Part shown: piece by piece, positions 7,840 to 16,891 of the stretch | Layout: every line of letters begins with the position of its first letter | How positions within the stretch are numbered: the stretch's first letter is position 1 | DNA from: Arthrobacter sp. AFG20 | GTDB lineage: Bacteria; Actinomycetota; Actinomycetes; Actinomycetales; Micrococcaceae | Length of the DNA stretch: 64,000 nt | Reading direction: 5' to 3' | Assembly: GCF_002892795.1 (NCBI RefSeq) | Contig: NZ_PJMC01000013.1 | Coordinates: 62,001-126,000, forward strand | Made by a program: the position numbers and the translations under genes | Notes under the pieces: model-generated | The model's database searches: none | The model's input: the letters and a program-made list of their open reading frames with translations, nothing else | Told to the model about the DNA's origin: nothing

Positions 7840-10020
7840 ATGAACCAGGCAGCCCGCACCCCGAGCATCCCGTTCTGGCTTCGGTGGCTCATTCCCGTGG
7901 TCCTCGTCGTCGGCTGGGTTGCCATTGCCGGGGTTGGCGGGCCCACATTCGGCAGGCTGGATGAGGTCTCGTCCAACGACCAGGCATCCTTCCTGCCGGC
8001 CGGAGCGGAGGCCACCGAGGCCCGCGAGTGGCAGCAAAAGTTCCAGGACTCCGGTGAGGTGCCCGCCGTCGTCGTGATTGAAAGCGACAGTGCCCTCACC
8101 CCTGCCCAGCTGGCAGCGGCCGCCGGCCTGAAAACCAGGCTGGAGGACCTTCGGGTGGGCAGCGCGGTAGTGGGCCCGGTGCCGTCGCAGGACCAGAAGG
8201 CCGTGCAGTACATCGTGTCCGTTGCGGCATCGGAACCGGCGGACGCCGTCGAAGAGTTGCGAAGCGAGATCCGCGCGGACGCGCCGGACGGGACGCAGAC
8301 GTTCGTCACCGGTCCTGCCGGGCTTGCGGCCGACCTCACGGGGGCTTTCGCCGGCATCGACGGAATCCTGCTGCTCGTGGCGCTGGCCGCGGTGTTTGTC
8401 ATCCTGCTGGTTGTCTACCGGTCCCTGCTCCTCCCGTTCGCCGTGCTGCTGACCTCGGTGTTTGCGCTGTGCGCCGCCATCCTGGTCGTGTTCGGCATGG
8501 CGAAGGCGGGCTGGATTCAGCTCAATGGCCAGAGCCAGGGCATCCTCTCCATCCTGGTGATCGGCGCAGCCACTGACTACGCCCTGCTCTATGTGGCCCG
8601 CTTCCGTGAGGCACTCGAGCACACGGCGAACCGTGCTGCCGCCGCGCTCACCGCCTGGCGGGCCTCCTTCGCGCCGATCCTGGCATCCGGGGCAACGGTA
8701 GCCATCGCCCTGCTGTGCCTGCTGTTTTCCGACCTCAACTCCAATAAGGCGCTCGGCCCGGTGGCGGCCGCGGGCATAGTCTGCTCCCTTTTCGCGGCGC
8801 TCACCCTGCTCCCGGCCTTCGCTGCACTCCTGGGGCGTGCCGCGTTCTGGCCGTTCCGGCCCAGGCTGCTGCCCGAAGAGGCGCGTGAGCCGCAGCTGAC
8901 GACCGGGCTGGAGGGCCAGCGGGGGCTCTGGCGTGCCATTGGAATCCTGGTGTCGCGGCGTCCCCGCACGGTGTGGGTGGCCTCTGTGCTCCTGTTGGTT
9001 GTGGCCTCGGCCGGGGTCCTGCAGCTGAAGGCCAACGGCGTGCCGCAGACGGCCGTCATCCTGAGCGCCTCCAACGCCGTCGACGGGCAGGATGCGTTGG
9101 CACGCCATTTCGACGCCGGTAGCGGCAGCCCCGCGGTCATCGTCGCCAGCCAGGGGAACGCCGGGGAAGTCCTCGAAGCGGTCAAGGCCACCAGCGGCGT
9201 GGGGGCCGCCTACCTCCTGGCAGAGGGGAGCGTGCCCATCACGGAAGCTCCAGGAACGCCGGCCAGCCCGGCCGTGCGCGACGGCAGGGTGCTCCTCAAC
9301 GCCACCCTCGACTTCGCAGCCGATTCTGACGCGGCGGAGGATGCCGTGGCAGCGATGCGGGCCAGTGTGAAAAGTGTGGACCCCCGCGCCCTGATCGGAG
9401 GCGTGACCGCCACCGCGCTGGACACGAACACCACGGCCCAACGCGACCTGGCCGTCATCATCCCCGTTGTCCTGGCCGTCATTCTGCTCATTCTCATGGT
9501 GCTGCTGCGGTCCGTCCTCGCACCCGTCCTGCTTGTCGCCTCGGTGGTTCTGTCCTATGCGGCCGCCATGGGCGTTTCCGCCGTCGTATTCAACAACGTT
9601 CTGGGCTTCCCCGGAGCCGACGCCACGGTGCCGCTGTTCGGCTTCGTGTTCCTCGTGGCCCTGGGCGTGGACTACAACATCTTCCTGATGAGCCGGGTCC
9701 GCGAGGAGTCGCTGAAGCACGGGACCCGGCCGGGGATTCTGCGCGGACTGGGCGTGACCGGCGGGGTGATCACCTCGGCCGGGGTGGTCCTGGCCGCCAC
9801 GTTCGCGGCCCTTGGCGTCATCCCCATCATGTTCCTGGTGCAGCTGGCGTTCATCGTGGCGTTCGGGGTGCTACTGGACACCGTTCTGGTGCGCTCGCTC
9901 CTGGTTCCCGCCCTGGCCTACGACCTGGGCCGGCGCATCTGGTGGCCGGGTAAACTCAGCCGGCTCGAGGCAGAGGAAGCCAGCAAACTGGAGGGCCCTG
10001 CGGAAGTTTTCGTCCGCTAG
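7840..10020 (+). CDS. MMPL-family RND transporter
   Basis: A 726-residue membrane transporter of the MMPL/RND type, with the duplicated layout: TM1, a large external domain, TM2-6, then a second copy. The first half has the TM4 region SILVIGAATDYALLYVARFREAL and the second half has VFLVALGVDYNIFLMSRVREE. The D-Y pairs in these match the proton-relay motif of MmpL proteins. Relatives export lipids or drugs. The ATG start has CAGGAGG about 10 bases upstream. It is divergent from a MarR regulator, which suggests an inducible exporter. Its last four bases overlap the 3' end of the convergent epimerase gene. Confidence 0.88.
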   Translation: MNQAARTPSIPFWLRWLIPVVLVVGWVAIAGVGGPTFGRLDEVSSNDQASFLPAGAEATEAREWQQKFQDSGEVPAVVVIESDSALTPAQLAAAAGLKTRLEDLRVGSAVVGPVPSQDQKAVQYIVSVAASEPADAVEELRSEIRADAPDGTQTFVTGPAGLAADLTGAFAGIDGILLLVALAAVFVILLVVYRSLLLPFAVLLTSVFALCAAILVVFGMAKAGWIQLNGQSQGILSILVIGAATDYALLYVARFREALEHTANRAAAALTAWRASFAPILASGATVAIALLCLLFSDLNSNKALGPVAAAGIVCSLFAALTLLPAFAALLGRAAFWPFRPRLLPEEAREPQLTTGLEGQRGLWRAIGILVSRRPRTVWVASVLLLVVASAGVLQLKANGVPQTAVILSASNAVDGQDALARHFDAGSGSPAVIVASQGNAGEVLEAVKATSGVGAAYLLAEGSVPITEAPGTPASPAVRDGRVLLNATLDFAADSDAAEDAVAAMRASVKSVDPRALIGGVTATALDTNTTAQRDLAVIIPVVLAVILLILMVLLRSVLAPVLLVASVVLSYAAAMGVSAVVFNNVLGFPGADATVPLFGFVFLVALGVDYNIFLMSRVREESLKHGTRPGILRGLGVTGGVITSAGVVLAATFAALGVIPIMFLVQLAFIVAFGVLLDTVLVRSLLVPALAYDLGRRIWWPGKLSRLEAEEASKLEGPAEVFVR

Positions 10021-10997
10021 GTTCCGGCCGGCGTTCCCGCCGGGGCCCGTCCCGTCCCCGGACCCGTAGCGAGTTCTGAGCGCCACCACTCCACCGTCTC
10101 CTTGGCTGCCACATGCAGGGGAGTCGGGTGAACACCCAGTTGCTCCTCGCTGGCCGTTGAATCCATCACGAACGGCTGCAGGAACTGGTAGAGCGTCTCG
10201 CCGAGTTCCCTCATGTCGGCGGAGAACAGCCCGAGGGTGCGCAGGACCCATCCCGGAACCGCATGGACCTTCGCGGGCGGCACGCCGGCAGCCGCGGCGA
10301 AGGCTTGAGCGATCTGACGCTGCGTGAGCGGCGGATTGGTGGGCGCGTGCAGCACGCGGTTCCACAGCTCGGGCTTCCCCGCGGCCATGATCATTGCCGC
10401 CGCCAGGTCGGGAACGAAGGTGAAGGAATGCGGCTGGTCCGCGCTTCCCACTACCTGTAGCGGGCGCCGGGCGAGGACGGCCAGCACCATGCGCTCGCCG
10501 GCGTGGGCCATCCGGACACGGGGGCCGAAGAAATCGCCCGCCACCACGGACACCGTGTCAGTGGCGCTCGCCTCCCGTGCCCGCAGCAGCGACGCGCGGG
10601 TGCCGCGTTTGCCGCCCTCCGCCTCCCGCGGGCTGTCTTCGGTCATTACCCGCTCCGGATTGCTGTAGGAGTAAAGGCTTTCCGGAAAAACGACGACGGC
10701 GCCCGCCTCGCCTGCCGCCGCCAGGACCGCCTGTTCGGCGGCCGGCAGTTCCCGTTCCCAGGCTGCGGCGCTGTAGGAGGAGCCGTGGATGCAGTGGAAG
10801 ACCGCCGCCGCGCCCTCGAAAGCGTCACCCAGCAGGGCGGGGTTGGAGACATCCATCCTCAGCTTCTCGATGTTCGGATGTTCCGGGCCGCTGCCGGAGC
10901 GGGTCAGGACCCGGATCCGCTCGCCCCGCTCCGCAAGTTGCTCTGCCACCGTCCAGCCCACGGGGCCGGCGCCGGTGACCACATAAAGGCCGGACAT
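10017..10997 (-). CDS. NAD(P)-dependent epimerase/dehydratase-like oxidoreductase
   Basis: A 326-residue protein with an N-terminal Rossmann fold, LYVVTGAGPVGWTVAEQLAERG (GxGxxG-type), of the extended or atypical SDR class. The canonical YxxxK catalytic pair is not evident, which suggests an NmrA-like or binding role. The substrate is unknown. The ATG at 10997 has AGGAGA upstream and is preferred over longer forms that would run across the operator region. It is divergent from a TetR regulator, and two related palindromes lie in the gap, so it is the probable target of that regulator. Confidence 0.78.
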   Translation of the reverse strand: MSGLYVVTGAGPVGWTVAEQLAERGERIRVLTRSGSGPEHPNIEKLRMDVSNPALLGDAFEGAAAVFHCIHGSSYSAAAWERELPAAEQAVLAAAGEAGAVVVFPESLYSYSNPERVMTEDSPREAEGGKRGTRASLLRAREASATDTVSVVAGDFFGPRVRMAHAGERMVLAVLARRPLQVVGSADQPHSFTFVPDLAAAMIMAAGKPELWNRVLHAPTNPPLTQRQIAQAFAAAAGVPPAKVHAVPGWVLRTLGLFSADMRELGETLYQFLQPFVMDSTASEEQLGVHPTPLHVAAKETVEWWRSELATGPGTGRAPAGTPAGT

Positions 10998-11045
10998 TGA
11001 ATTTTCTCCTTCGTGCGGATGGTCCCGGAGGGCCAGGCGTGGTTT

Positions 11046-11110
11046 TGAGAGCACTGCTCTCAGAGCAAGGATCCTGCGGCCGTCCGGCAAAGTCAAGAGC
11101 AGTGCTCTCA
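11046..11110. promoter_or_regulatory. Pair of TetR operator-like palindromes
   Basis: The core AGAGCA-N-TGCTCT occurs twice, at 11048-11060 and 11096-11108, with centres 48 bp apart. The first extends to a full 17-bp palindrome beginning TGAGAGCA. Both sit between the epimerase gene and the divergent TetR gene. The second ends just before the -35 box of the tetR promoter. They are the obvious candidate operators for the TetR protein. Confidence 0.7.
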
Positions 11111-11114
11111 ATTG

Positions 11115-11142
11115 TTGACACCGCTCTGATTCATGCCATGCT
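11115..11142 (+). promoter_or_regulatory. Promoter of the TetR gene, probably leaderless
   Basis: TTGACA (11115-11120) and CATGCT (11137-11142) are separated by 16 bases. The ATG at 11149 follows only six bases after the -10 and has no Shine-Dalgarno sequence, so the transcript probably starts at or near the start codon. Leaderless mRNAs are common in actinobacteria. Confidence 0.55.
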
Positions 11143-11148
11143 GGGCTG

Positions 11149-11871
11149 ATGCGAGCCACCTCCCAGACTGTCGGCGGGGAAATCCGCACGCCGCGTGAAC
11201 GTGCCCGGGCGCAGACCATCGCCGACATCATCCGGCTGGGCCGGCAGCACCTGGCCGAACATGGGGCCGCGGCCCTGTCGCTCCGCGCCGTCGCCCGTGA
11301 CTTGGGCGTGGTCTCCTCCGCCGTCTACCGGTACGTCGGGAGCCGTGACGAGCTGCTCACCCTCCTGCTCGTGGATGCCTACAACGACCTGGGGGACACG
11401 GTGGATGCCGCCGTCGGGTCCGTCCCGGCGGAAGAGTCCCGGGGCCGGTTCGCTGCGCTGGCCCGCGCTGTCCGCGGGTGGGCCCTCCGGGAGCCGGCGC
11501 GCTACGGCCTCCTGTTCGGCAGTCCGGTGCCGGGCTATCAGGCTCCGGCGGAGCGGACCACGGCACCCGGCACGCGGGTGGTCAACAGTTTGGTGGAGAT
11601 TCTGAACGCGGCGCACCGGGCCGGACGGCTTGCCGAACGCGGGCCTTCCTCCCTACCGGTGCCCCTGGCCGCCGATCTCGAGGCCATCCGGCGTGAACTG
11701 AACGTGGAAGTCCCGGACGCCCTGCTGGCCCGCGGCACCCTCGTGTGGACCTCACTCTTTGGAGCCGTCAGTTTTGAAGTGTTCGGGCAGTATGGCGCCG
11801 GCACCTTTTCCGCGCCGGATGAACTGTTCGAGCACCACATAGCCGTACTGGCAGATCTCGCCGGGCTGTAG
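11149..11871 (+). CDS. TetR-family regulator with TetR_C_33-like C-terminal domain
   Basis: A 240-residue repressor. The DNA-binding domain spans about residues 20-70 and includes LSLRAVARDLGVVSSAVYRYVGSRDELLTLLL, a clear TetR helix-turn-helix. The C-terminal ligand domain contains FGAVSFEVFGQYG, common in actinobacterial members. The effector is unknown. It is divergent from the NAD(P)-binding epimerase, and twin palindromes in between support local autoregulation. Confidence 0.88.
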   Translation: MRATSQTVGGEIRTPRERARAQTIADIIRLGRQHLAEHGAAALSLRAVARDLGVVSSAVYRYVGSRDELLTLLLVDAYNDLGDTVDAAVGSVPAEESRGRFAALARAVRGWALREPARYGLLFGSPVPGYQAPAERTTAPGTRVVNSLVEILNAAHRAGRLAERGPSSLPVPLAADLEAIRRELNVEVPDALLARGTLVWTSLFGAVSFEVFGQYGAGTFSAPDELFEHHIAVLADLAGL

Positions 11872-11999
11872 TTTTGGCCGGTTTGGCCCCGGGCCGGGTG
11901 GCACCATGCCTGACCCCTGTTGCCGCCCGAGCCAGCTGAGTAGACTGCCACTGCGCCCGAACCAGGCGCGCCCGGTCCTTTCGAAGGAGTGATCAACCG

Positions 12000-12386
12000 A
12001 TGACCGAAAACAGTGAGTCCGGCGACGCGGGCAAGACGCACAACAGCTCCAGGAATCCGGCACTCGAGGGGGACAGTGGCCAGTACGTGGAGGGTGATTA
12101 CGGCGATGCCGGCGTGGCGGGGGATAAGGCAGGCACCGAGCCCCAGGGCGAGTATCCGGTGGGTGATTACGGTGAGGCGGGTGCGGTCGGAGCCCCCGCT
12201 GAGCGGGACGAAGGCGAGTACCCGGAAGGCGACTATGGCCGCGCCGGCACCGTGGGTGAGGAACTGCCCGGGGATGAAGAGGGTGAATATCCGGAGGGCG
12301 ACTACGGTGCTGCCGGAACCACCCCCGAAAACGGTGCCGCGGAAGAATTGAAGAAGGGCGACGGCGGCACCTCCTCGGGAGGCTAA
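12000..12386 (+). CDS. Acidic tandem-repeat protein of unknown function
   Basis: A 128-residue hydrophilic, strongly acidic protein with no signal peptide, membrane segment or cysteine. The core is four copies of a motif close to GEYPEGDYGxAGTxG, starting about residues 27, 49, 72 and 95 and separated by acidic linkers. The codon bias matches its neighbours, and GAAGGAG lies 8 bases before the ATG, so it is very probably expressed. No known family is recognised. It lies upstream of the heat-shock operon but is cut off from it by a hairpin and by dnaK's own promoter. The low-complexity sequence suggests an intrinsically disordered stress protein; that is inference. Confidence 0.7.
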   Translation: MTENSESGDAGKTHNSSRNPALEGDSGQYVEGDYGDAGVAGDKAGTEPQGEYPVGDYGEAGAVGAPAERDEGEYPEGDYGRAGTVGEELPGDEEGEYPEGDYGAAGTTPENGAAEELKKGDGGTSSGG

Positions 12387-12428
12387 GACGCGTTCACGCT
12401 GGGCGAAATCAGGTTTCCCCGGCTCATC

Positions 12429-12472
12429 AGACCCTCGGTTCTCCGCGGAATTCCGCGGGGTACCGGGGGTCT
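12429..12472 (+). terminator. Hairpin with internal palindrome after the repeat protein
   Basis: AGACCCTCGGT (12429-12439) pairs with ACCGGGGGTCT (12462-12472). Inside lies the perfect 16-bp palindrome CCGCGGAATTCCGCGG (12443-12458). The structure separates the repeat-protein gene from the dnaK promoter and probably ends transcription. No T-run follows. Confidence 0.6.
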
Positions 12473-12504
12473 CCTGCCTCCGGAGAGCGTCGGGCCGAAG
12501 CGAA

Positions 12505-12525
12505 GTTGAGCGTACTTGACTCAAG
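12505..12525. promoter_or_regulatory. HAIR operator 1 (HspR-binding)
   Basis: The half-sites GTTGAGC and ACTCAAG are separated by 7 bases. This matches the HspR inverted repeat CTTGAGT-N7-ACTCAAG at 12 of 14 positions. It lies just upstream of the -35 box of dnaK. Confidence 0.88.
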
Positions 12526-12531
12526 TTTGGA

Positions 12532-14484
<1,953 letters not shown>

Positions 14485-14486
14485 CC

Positions 14487-15158
14487 ATGCCGCATCACGG
14501 TAACGAAGAAGAGCACAACTCTTCCCGAGACCAGGGCAGCAACCGCGACGAGCCCGTCATCCGGGACCACCGCAAGGTGGACCCGGTGACCGGTGAGGCC
14601 CGGCATCCGGAGGGCGCACAGTCCTCCGCTCCGGAAGCCGGCGCTTCGGCGGATTCCGACGGTGACGCCCTCGCCCAGGCTGAGGAAATCCTCAACCAGG
14701 TTGAGGTGCCCGCCGACGAGTCCGTGGCTCAGGGCACTGAGGCCGCCGCGGCGGCGGAGCTGAAGAACGACCTGCTCCGCCTGCAGGCGGAGTACGTCAA
14801 CTACCGCAAGCGCGTTGAACGTGACCGCGCCGTGGCAGGGGAAATGGCCGTCATCGGCGTCCTGAACTCCCTGCTCCCGGTGCTGGACGACGTCGACGCC
14901 GCCCGCCAGCACGGTGACCTCGCGGACGGCCCGTTCGCCGCGATCGCCACCAAGCTGGAGAATGCGCTGAAGACGTACGGCCTGACCCGCATCGATGAGA
15001 CCGGCGTGGAGTTCGATCCGACCATCCACGAGGCCCTCATCCAGCAGCCGGGCGATGACATCGAAGTGGACACCGTCAGCCAGGTGCTCCGCTCCGGCTA
15101 CAAGTCAGGCGAGCGGGTCCTCCGCGCAGCACAGGTGATCGTCGCGGTCCCGGCGTAG
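14487..15158 (+). CDS. grpE: GrpE nucleotide exchange factor
   Basis: A 223-residue cochaperone that releases ADP from DnaK. The N-terminal 70 residues are charged and disordered, as in actinobacterial GrpE. A long coiled-coil helix including ELKNDLLRLQAEYVNYRKRVERDR follows, and then the beta domain, ending in LRSGYKSGERVLRAAQVIVAV. The ATG lies two bases after the dnaK stop, so the two genes are coupled. Confidence 0.97.
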   Translation: MPHHGNEEEHNSSRDQGSNRDEPVIRDHRKVDPVTGEARHPEGAQSSAPEAGASADSDGDALAQAEEILNQVEVPADESVAQGTEAAAAAELKNDLLRLQAEYVNYRKRVERDRAVAGEMAVIGVLNSLLPVLDDVDAARQHGDLADGPFAAIATKLENALKTYGLTRIDETGVEFDPTIHEALIQQPGDDIEVDTVSQVLRSGYKSGERVLRAAQVIVAVPA

Positions 15159-15177
15159 GTCTCACCTCCACGCCTTC

Positions 15178-15281
15178 GCGGATGAGGGGGCCCCGCCCCT
15201 GCGCGTGGCGGCTTTGGTCCTACGGACCGAAGCCGCCACGCTCCGGCAGGCCCGATGCCACTCCCGGGCCCCCTCATCCGC
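15178..15281 (+). repeat. Nested double inverted repeat between grpE and dnaJ
   Basis: Outer arms 15178-15193 and 15266-15281 match perfectly over 16 bp (GCGGATGAGGGGGCCC). Inner arms 15203-15220 and 15224-15241 match over 18 bp with one mismatch around a three-base loop. The whole 104-base structure fills most of the 180-base gap inside the chaperone operon. It could attenuate, process or protect the mRNA, separating abundant dnaK-grpE from dnaJ-hspR. Confidence 0.75.
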
Positions 15282-15338
15282 TGCGGCGTTCAGCGGTAGT
15301 CTCGCCTTATCGTTTTGCACTTTTGAAAGGAAACGCCA

Positions 15339-16313
15339 TTGGCTAGCCAGGACTGGGTGGACAAGGACTTCTATAAGATCCTTGGTATTGCCAAGGACGC
15401 TTCCGACGCTGACATCAAGAAGGCTTACCGGAAGCTCGCGCGGCAGTACCACCCCGATACGAACTCCGGGGATGCTACTGCGGAGAAGAAGTTTAAGGAC
15501 ATTTCCGAAGCGTACTCCGTGCTGTCGGATCCTGATGAGCGGCAGCAGTATGACGCCATCCGGGCAATGGGCGGCGGCGCGCGCTTTGCCCCGCACGGCG
15601 CGGGCAGCACAGCGAACGGCGGCTTCGAGGACCTCTTCGGCGGCCTGTTCACCGGCGGCGGCCGGCAGCCCGGCGGGTTCAGCACCGCTGGCGGCGTCCC
15701 GCCCGAGTTCGCTGACCTGTTTGGCGGCGGCTTCGGGGGCGGCCCGGCTGGCTACCAACGCGCCCCGCAGAAGGGCGCCGACCGGACGGCCAGCACCAGC
15801 ATCTCCTTCGCCGGGTCCATCCGCGGCACCACCATCGGGCTGCGTGAACCGGACGGTGAGGTCATCGACGTCCGGGTGCCTGCGGGCATCAAGGACGGCC
15901 AGAAGGTGCGCGTCCGCGGCAAGGGCCAGTACGGCCCTGCGGGCAACGGCGATCTGCTGGTCACGGTCAACGTCAAGGCCCACGACTTTTACACCCGCGA
16001 CGGCGACAACCTTCGGATCCACGTGCCCGTCAGCTTCCCCGAAGCTGCTTTGGGTGCCGACATCGAGGTTCCCACGATCGACGGCGAACACGTCCGGGTC
16101 CGCGTTCCCGCCGGTACTCCGTCGGGGCGCACGCTCCGGGTGAAGGGCCGCGGCGTAAAGACGTCAAAGGCTACCGGTGACCTGCTGGTGACCATCGACG
16201 TCGCCGTACCGCAAAACCTGAGCAAGGAAGCCGAGGAGGCCGTGAAAGCATTTGCGGCCGCCACCACCGGTGCGGACGTCCGCCAGGGCCTGGCAGCCAA
16301 GGCCCGGCTTTAG
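15339..16313 (+). CDS. dnaJ: DnaJ-type cochaperone lacking the zinc-finger domain (CbpA-like)
   Basis: A 324-residue J-protein. The J-domain is residues 5-70 with HPD at 38-40. A Gly/Phe-rich linker follows (about 75-150, with repeated FxDLFGG), then the two beta-barrel C-terminal domains. There is no cysteine at all, so the four CxxCxGxG zinc motifs of classical DnaJ are absent, which makes it a class B protein. The start is TTG with AAAGGA upstream. It stimulates DnaK ATPase and lies between grpE and hspR, where other actinobacteria often encode a zinc-containing DnaJ1. Confidence 0.92.
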   Translation: MASQDWVDKDFYKILGIAKDASDADIKKAYRKLARQYHPDTNSGDATAEKKFKDISEAYSVLSDPDERQQYDAIRAMGGGARFAPHGAGSTANGGFEDLFGGLFTGGGRQPGGFSTAGGVPPEFADLFGGGFGGGPAGYQRAPQKGADRTASTSISFAGSIRGTTIGLREPDGEVIDVRVPAGIKDGQKVRVRGKGQYGPAGNGDLLVTVNVKAHDFYTRDGDNLRIHVPVSFPEAALGADIEVPTIDGEHVRVRVPAGTPSGRTLRVKGRGVKTSKATGDLLVTIDVAVPQNLSKEAEEAVKAFAAATTGADVRQGLAAKARL

Positions 16314-16319
16314 CGACGG

Positions 16320-16751
16320 GTGCCGGCCGTGGAAATCAACTTCGATCAGCCGATCTTCGTCATCTCGGTGGCCGCCGAGCTCGCCGACATGCACCCGCAG
16401 ACACTGCGCCAGTACGACCGGCTGGGCATCGTCTCGCCCAGCCGGGCGCCGGGCAAGTCCCGCCGCTACTCCCAGCGGGACGTGAACCGGCTCCGTGAGG
16501 TGCAGCGGCTATCCCAAGAGGGCGTCTCGCTCGAGGGGATCAAACGCATCCTGGAGCTCGAAAACCAGGTTACTGCCCTGCAGCACCGTGTGATCGAACT
16601 GACCGAGGAACTGGCCCGCCGCCGTGAGCCGCTGGAATCCCGAATCTTCGCTGCCGGCACCGCCGGCGACGTGGTGAGCCTGGCGCGCGGCCAGCGCCCC
16701 CGGCCCCGTTCGCAGGCCGTGGTGGTGTGGCGCCCGCGCGGCGACGTCTAG
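16320..16751 (+). CDS. hspR: Heat-shock repressor HspR (MerR family)
   Basis: A 143-residue repressor. The winged-helix region FVISVAAELADMHPQTLRQYDRLGIVSPSRAPGKSRRYSQRDVNRL is the MerR/HspR signature, followed by a coiled coil with EGIKRILELENQVTALQHRVIELTEEL. HspR binds HAIR sequences with DnaK as corepressor; two such sites lie before dnaK, so the operon is under feedback control. The start is GTG at 16320 or, three codons later, GTG at 16329. Confidence 0.95.
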   Translation: MPAVEINFDQPIFVISVAAELADMHPQTLRQYDRLGIVSPSRAPGKSRRYSQRDVNRLREVQRLSQEGVSLEGIKRILELENQVTALQHRVIELTEELARRREPLESRIFAAGTAGDVVSLARGQRPRPRSQAVVVWRPRGDV

Positions 16752-16891
16752 CCGGCTGCCTCGGTAGCCATTCCCGCTGGCCTTCCCCATTGCCAGAATC
16801 ACGTGCGGTGCCAAAATAGGGTGCAGCGACGGAACGGGTCACCAGCCGCAATGCCGCGGTCCCGGCTCCCGGGCAGAAGGGACGCAGGGTC

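Noticed and set aside
7171..9720. A long open frame on the minus strand through the MmpL gene
   Set aside because: Only the part 7171-7686 encodes a recognisable protein (MarR). The rest is antisense to MmpL and is kept open by high GC.
16751..16891. Rifamycin-associated element upstream of the Rph-like gene
   Set aside because: I looked for the published palindromic element GGGGCTTGCGGCAAGGCCC and found nothing close.
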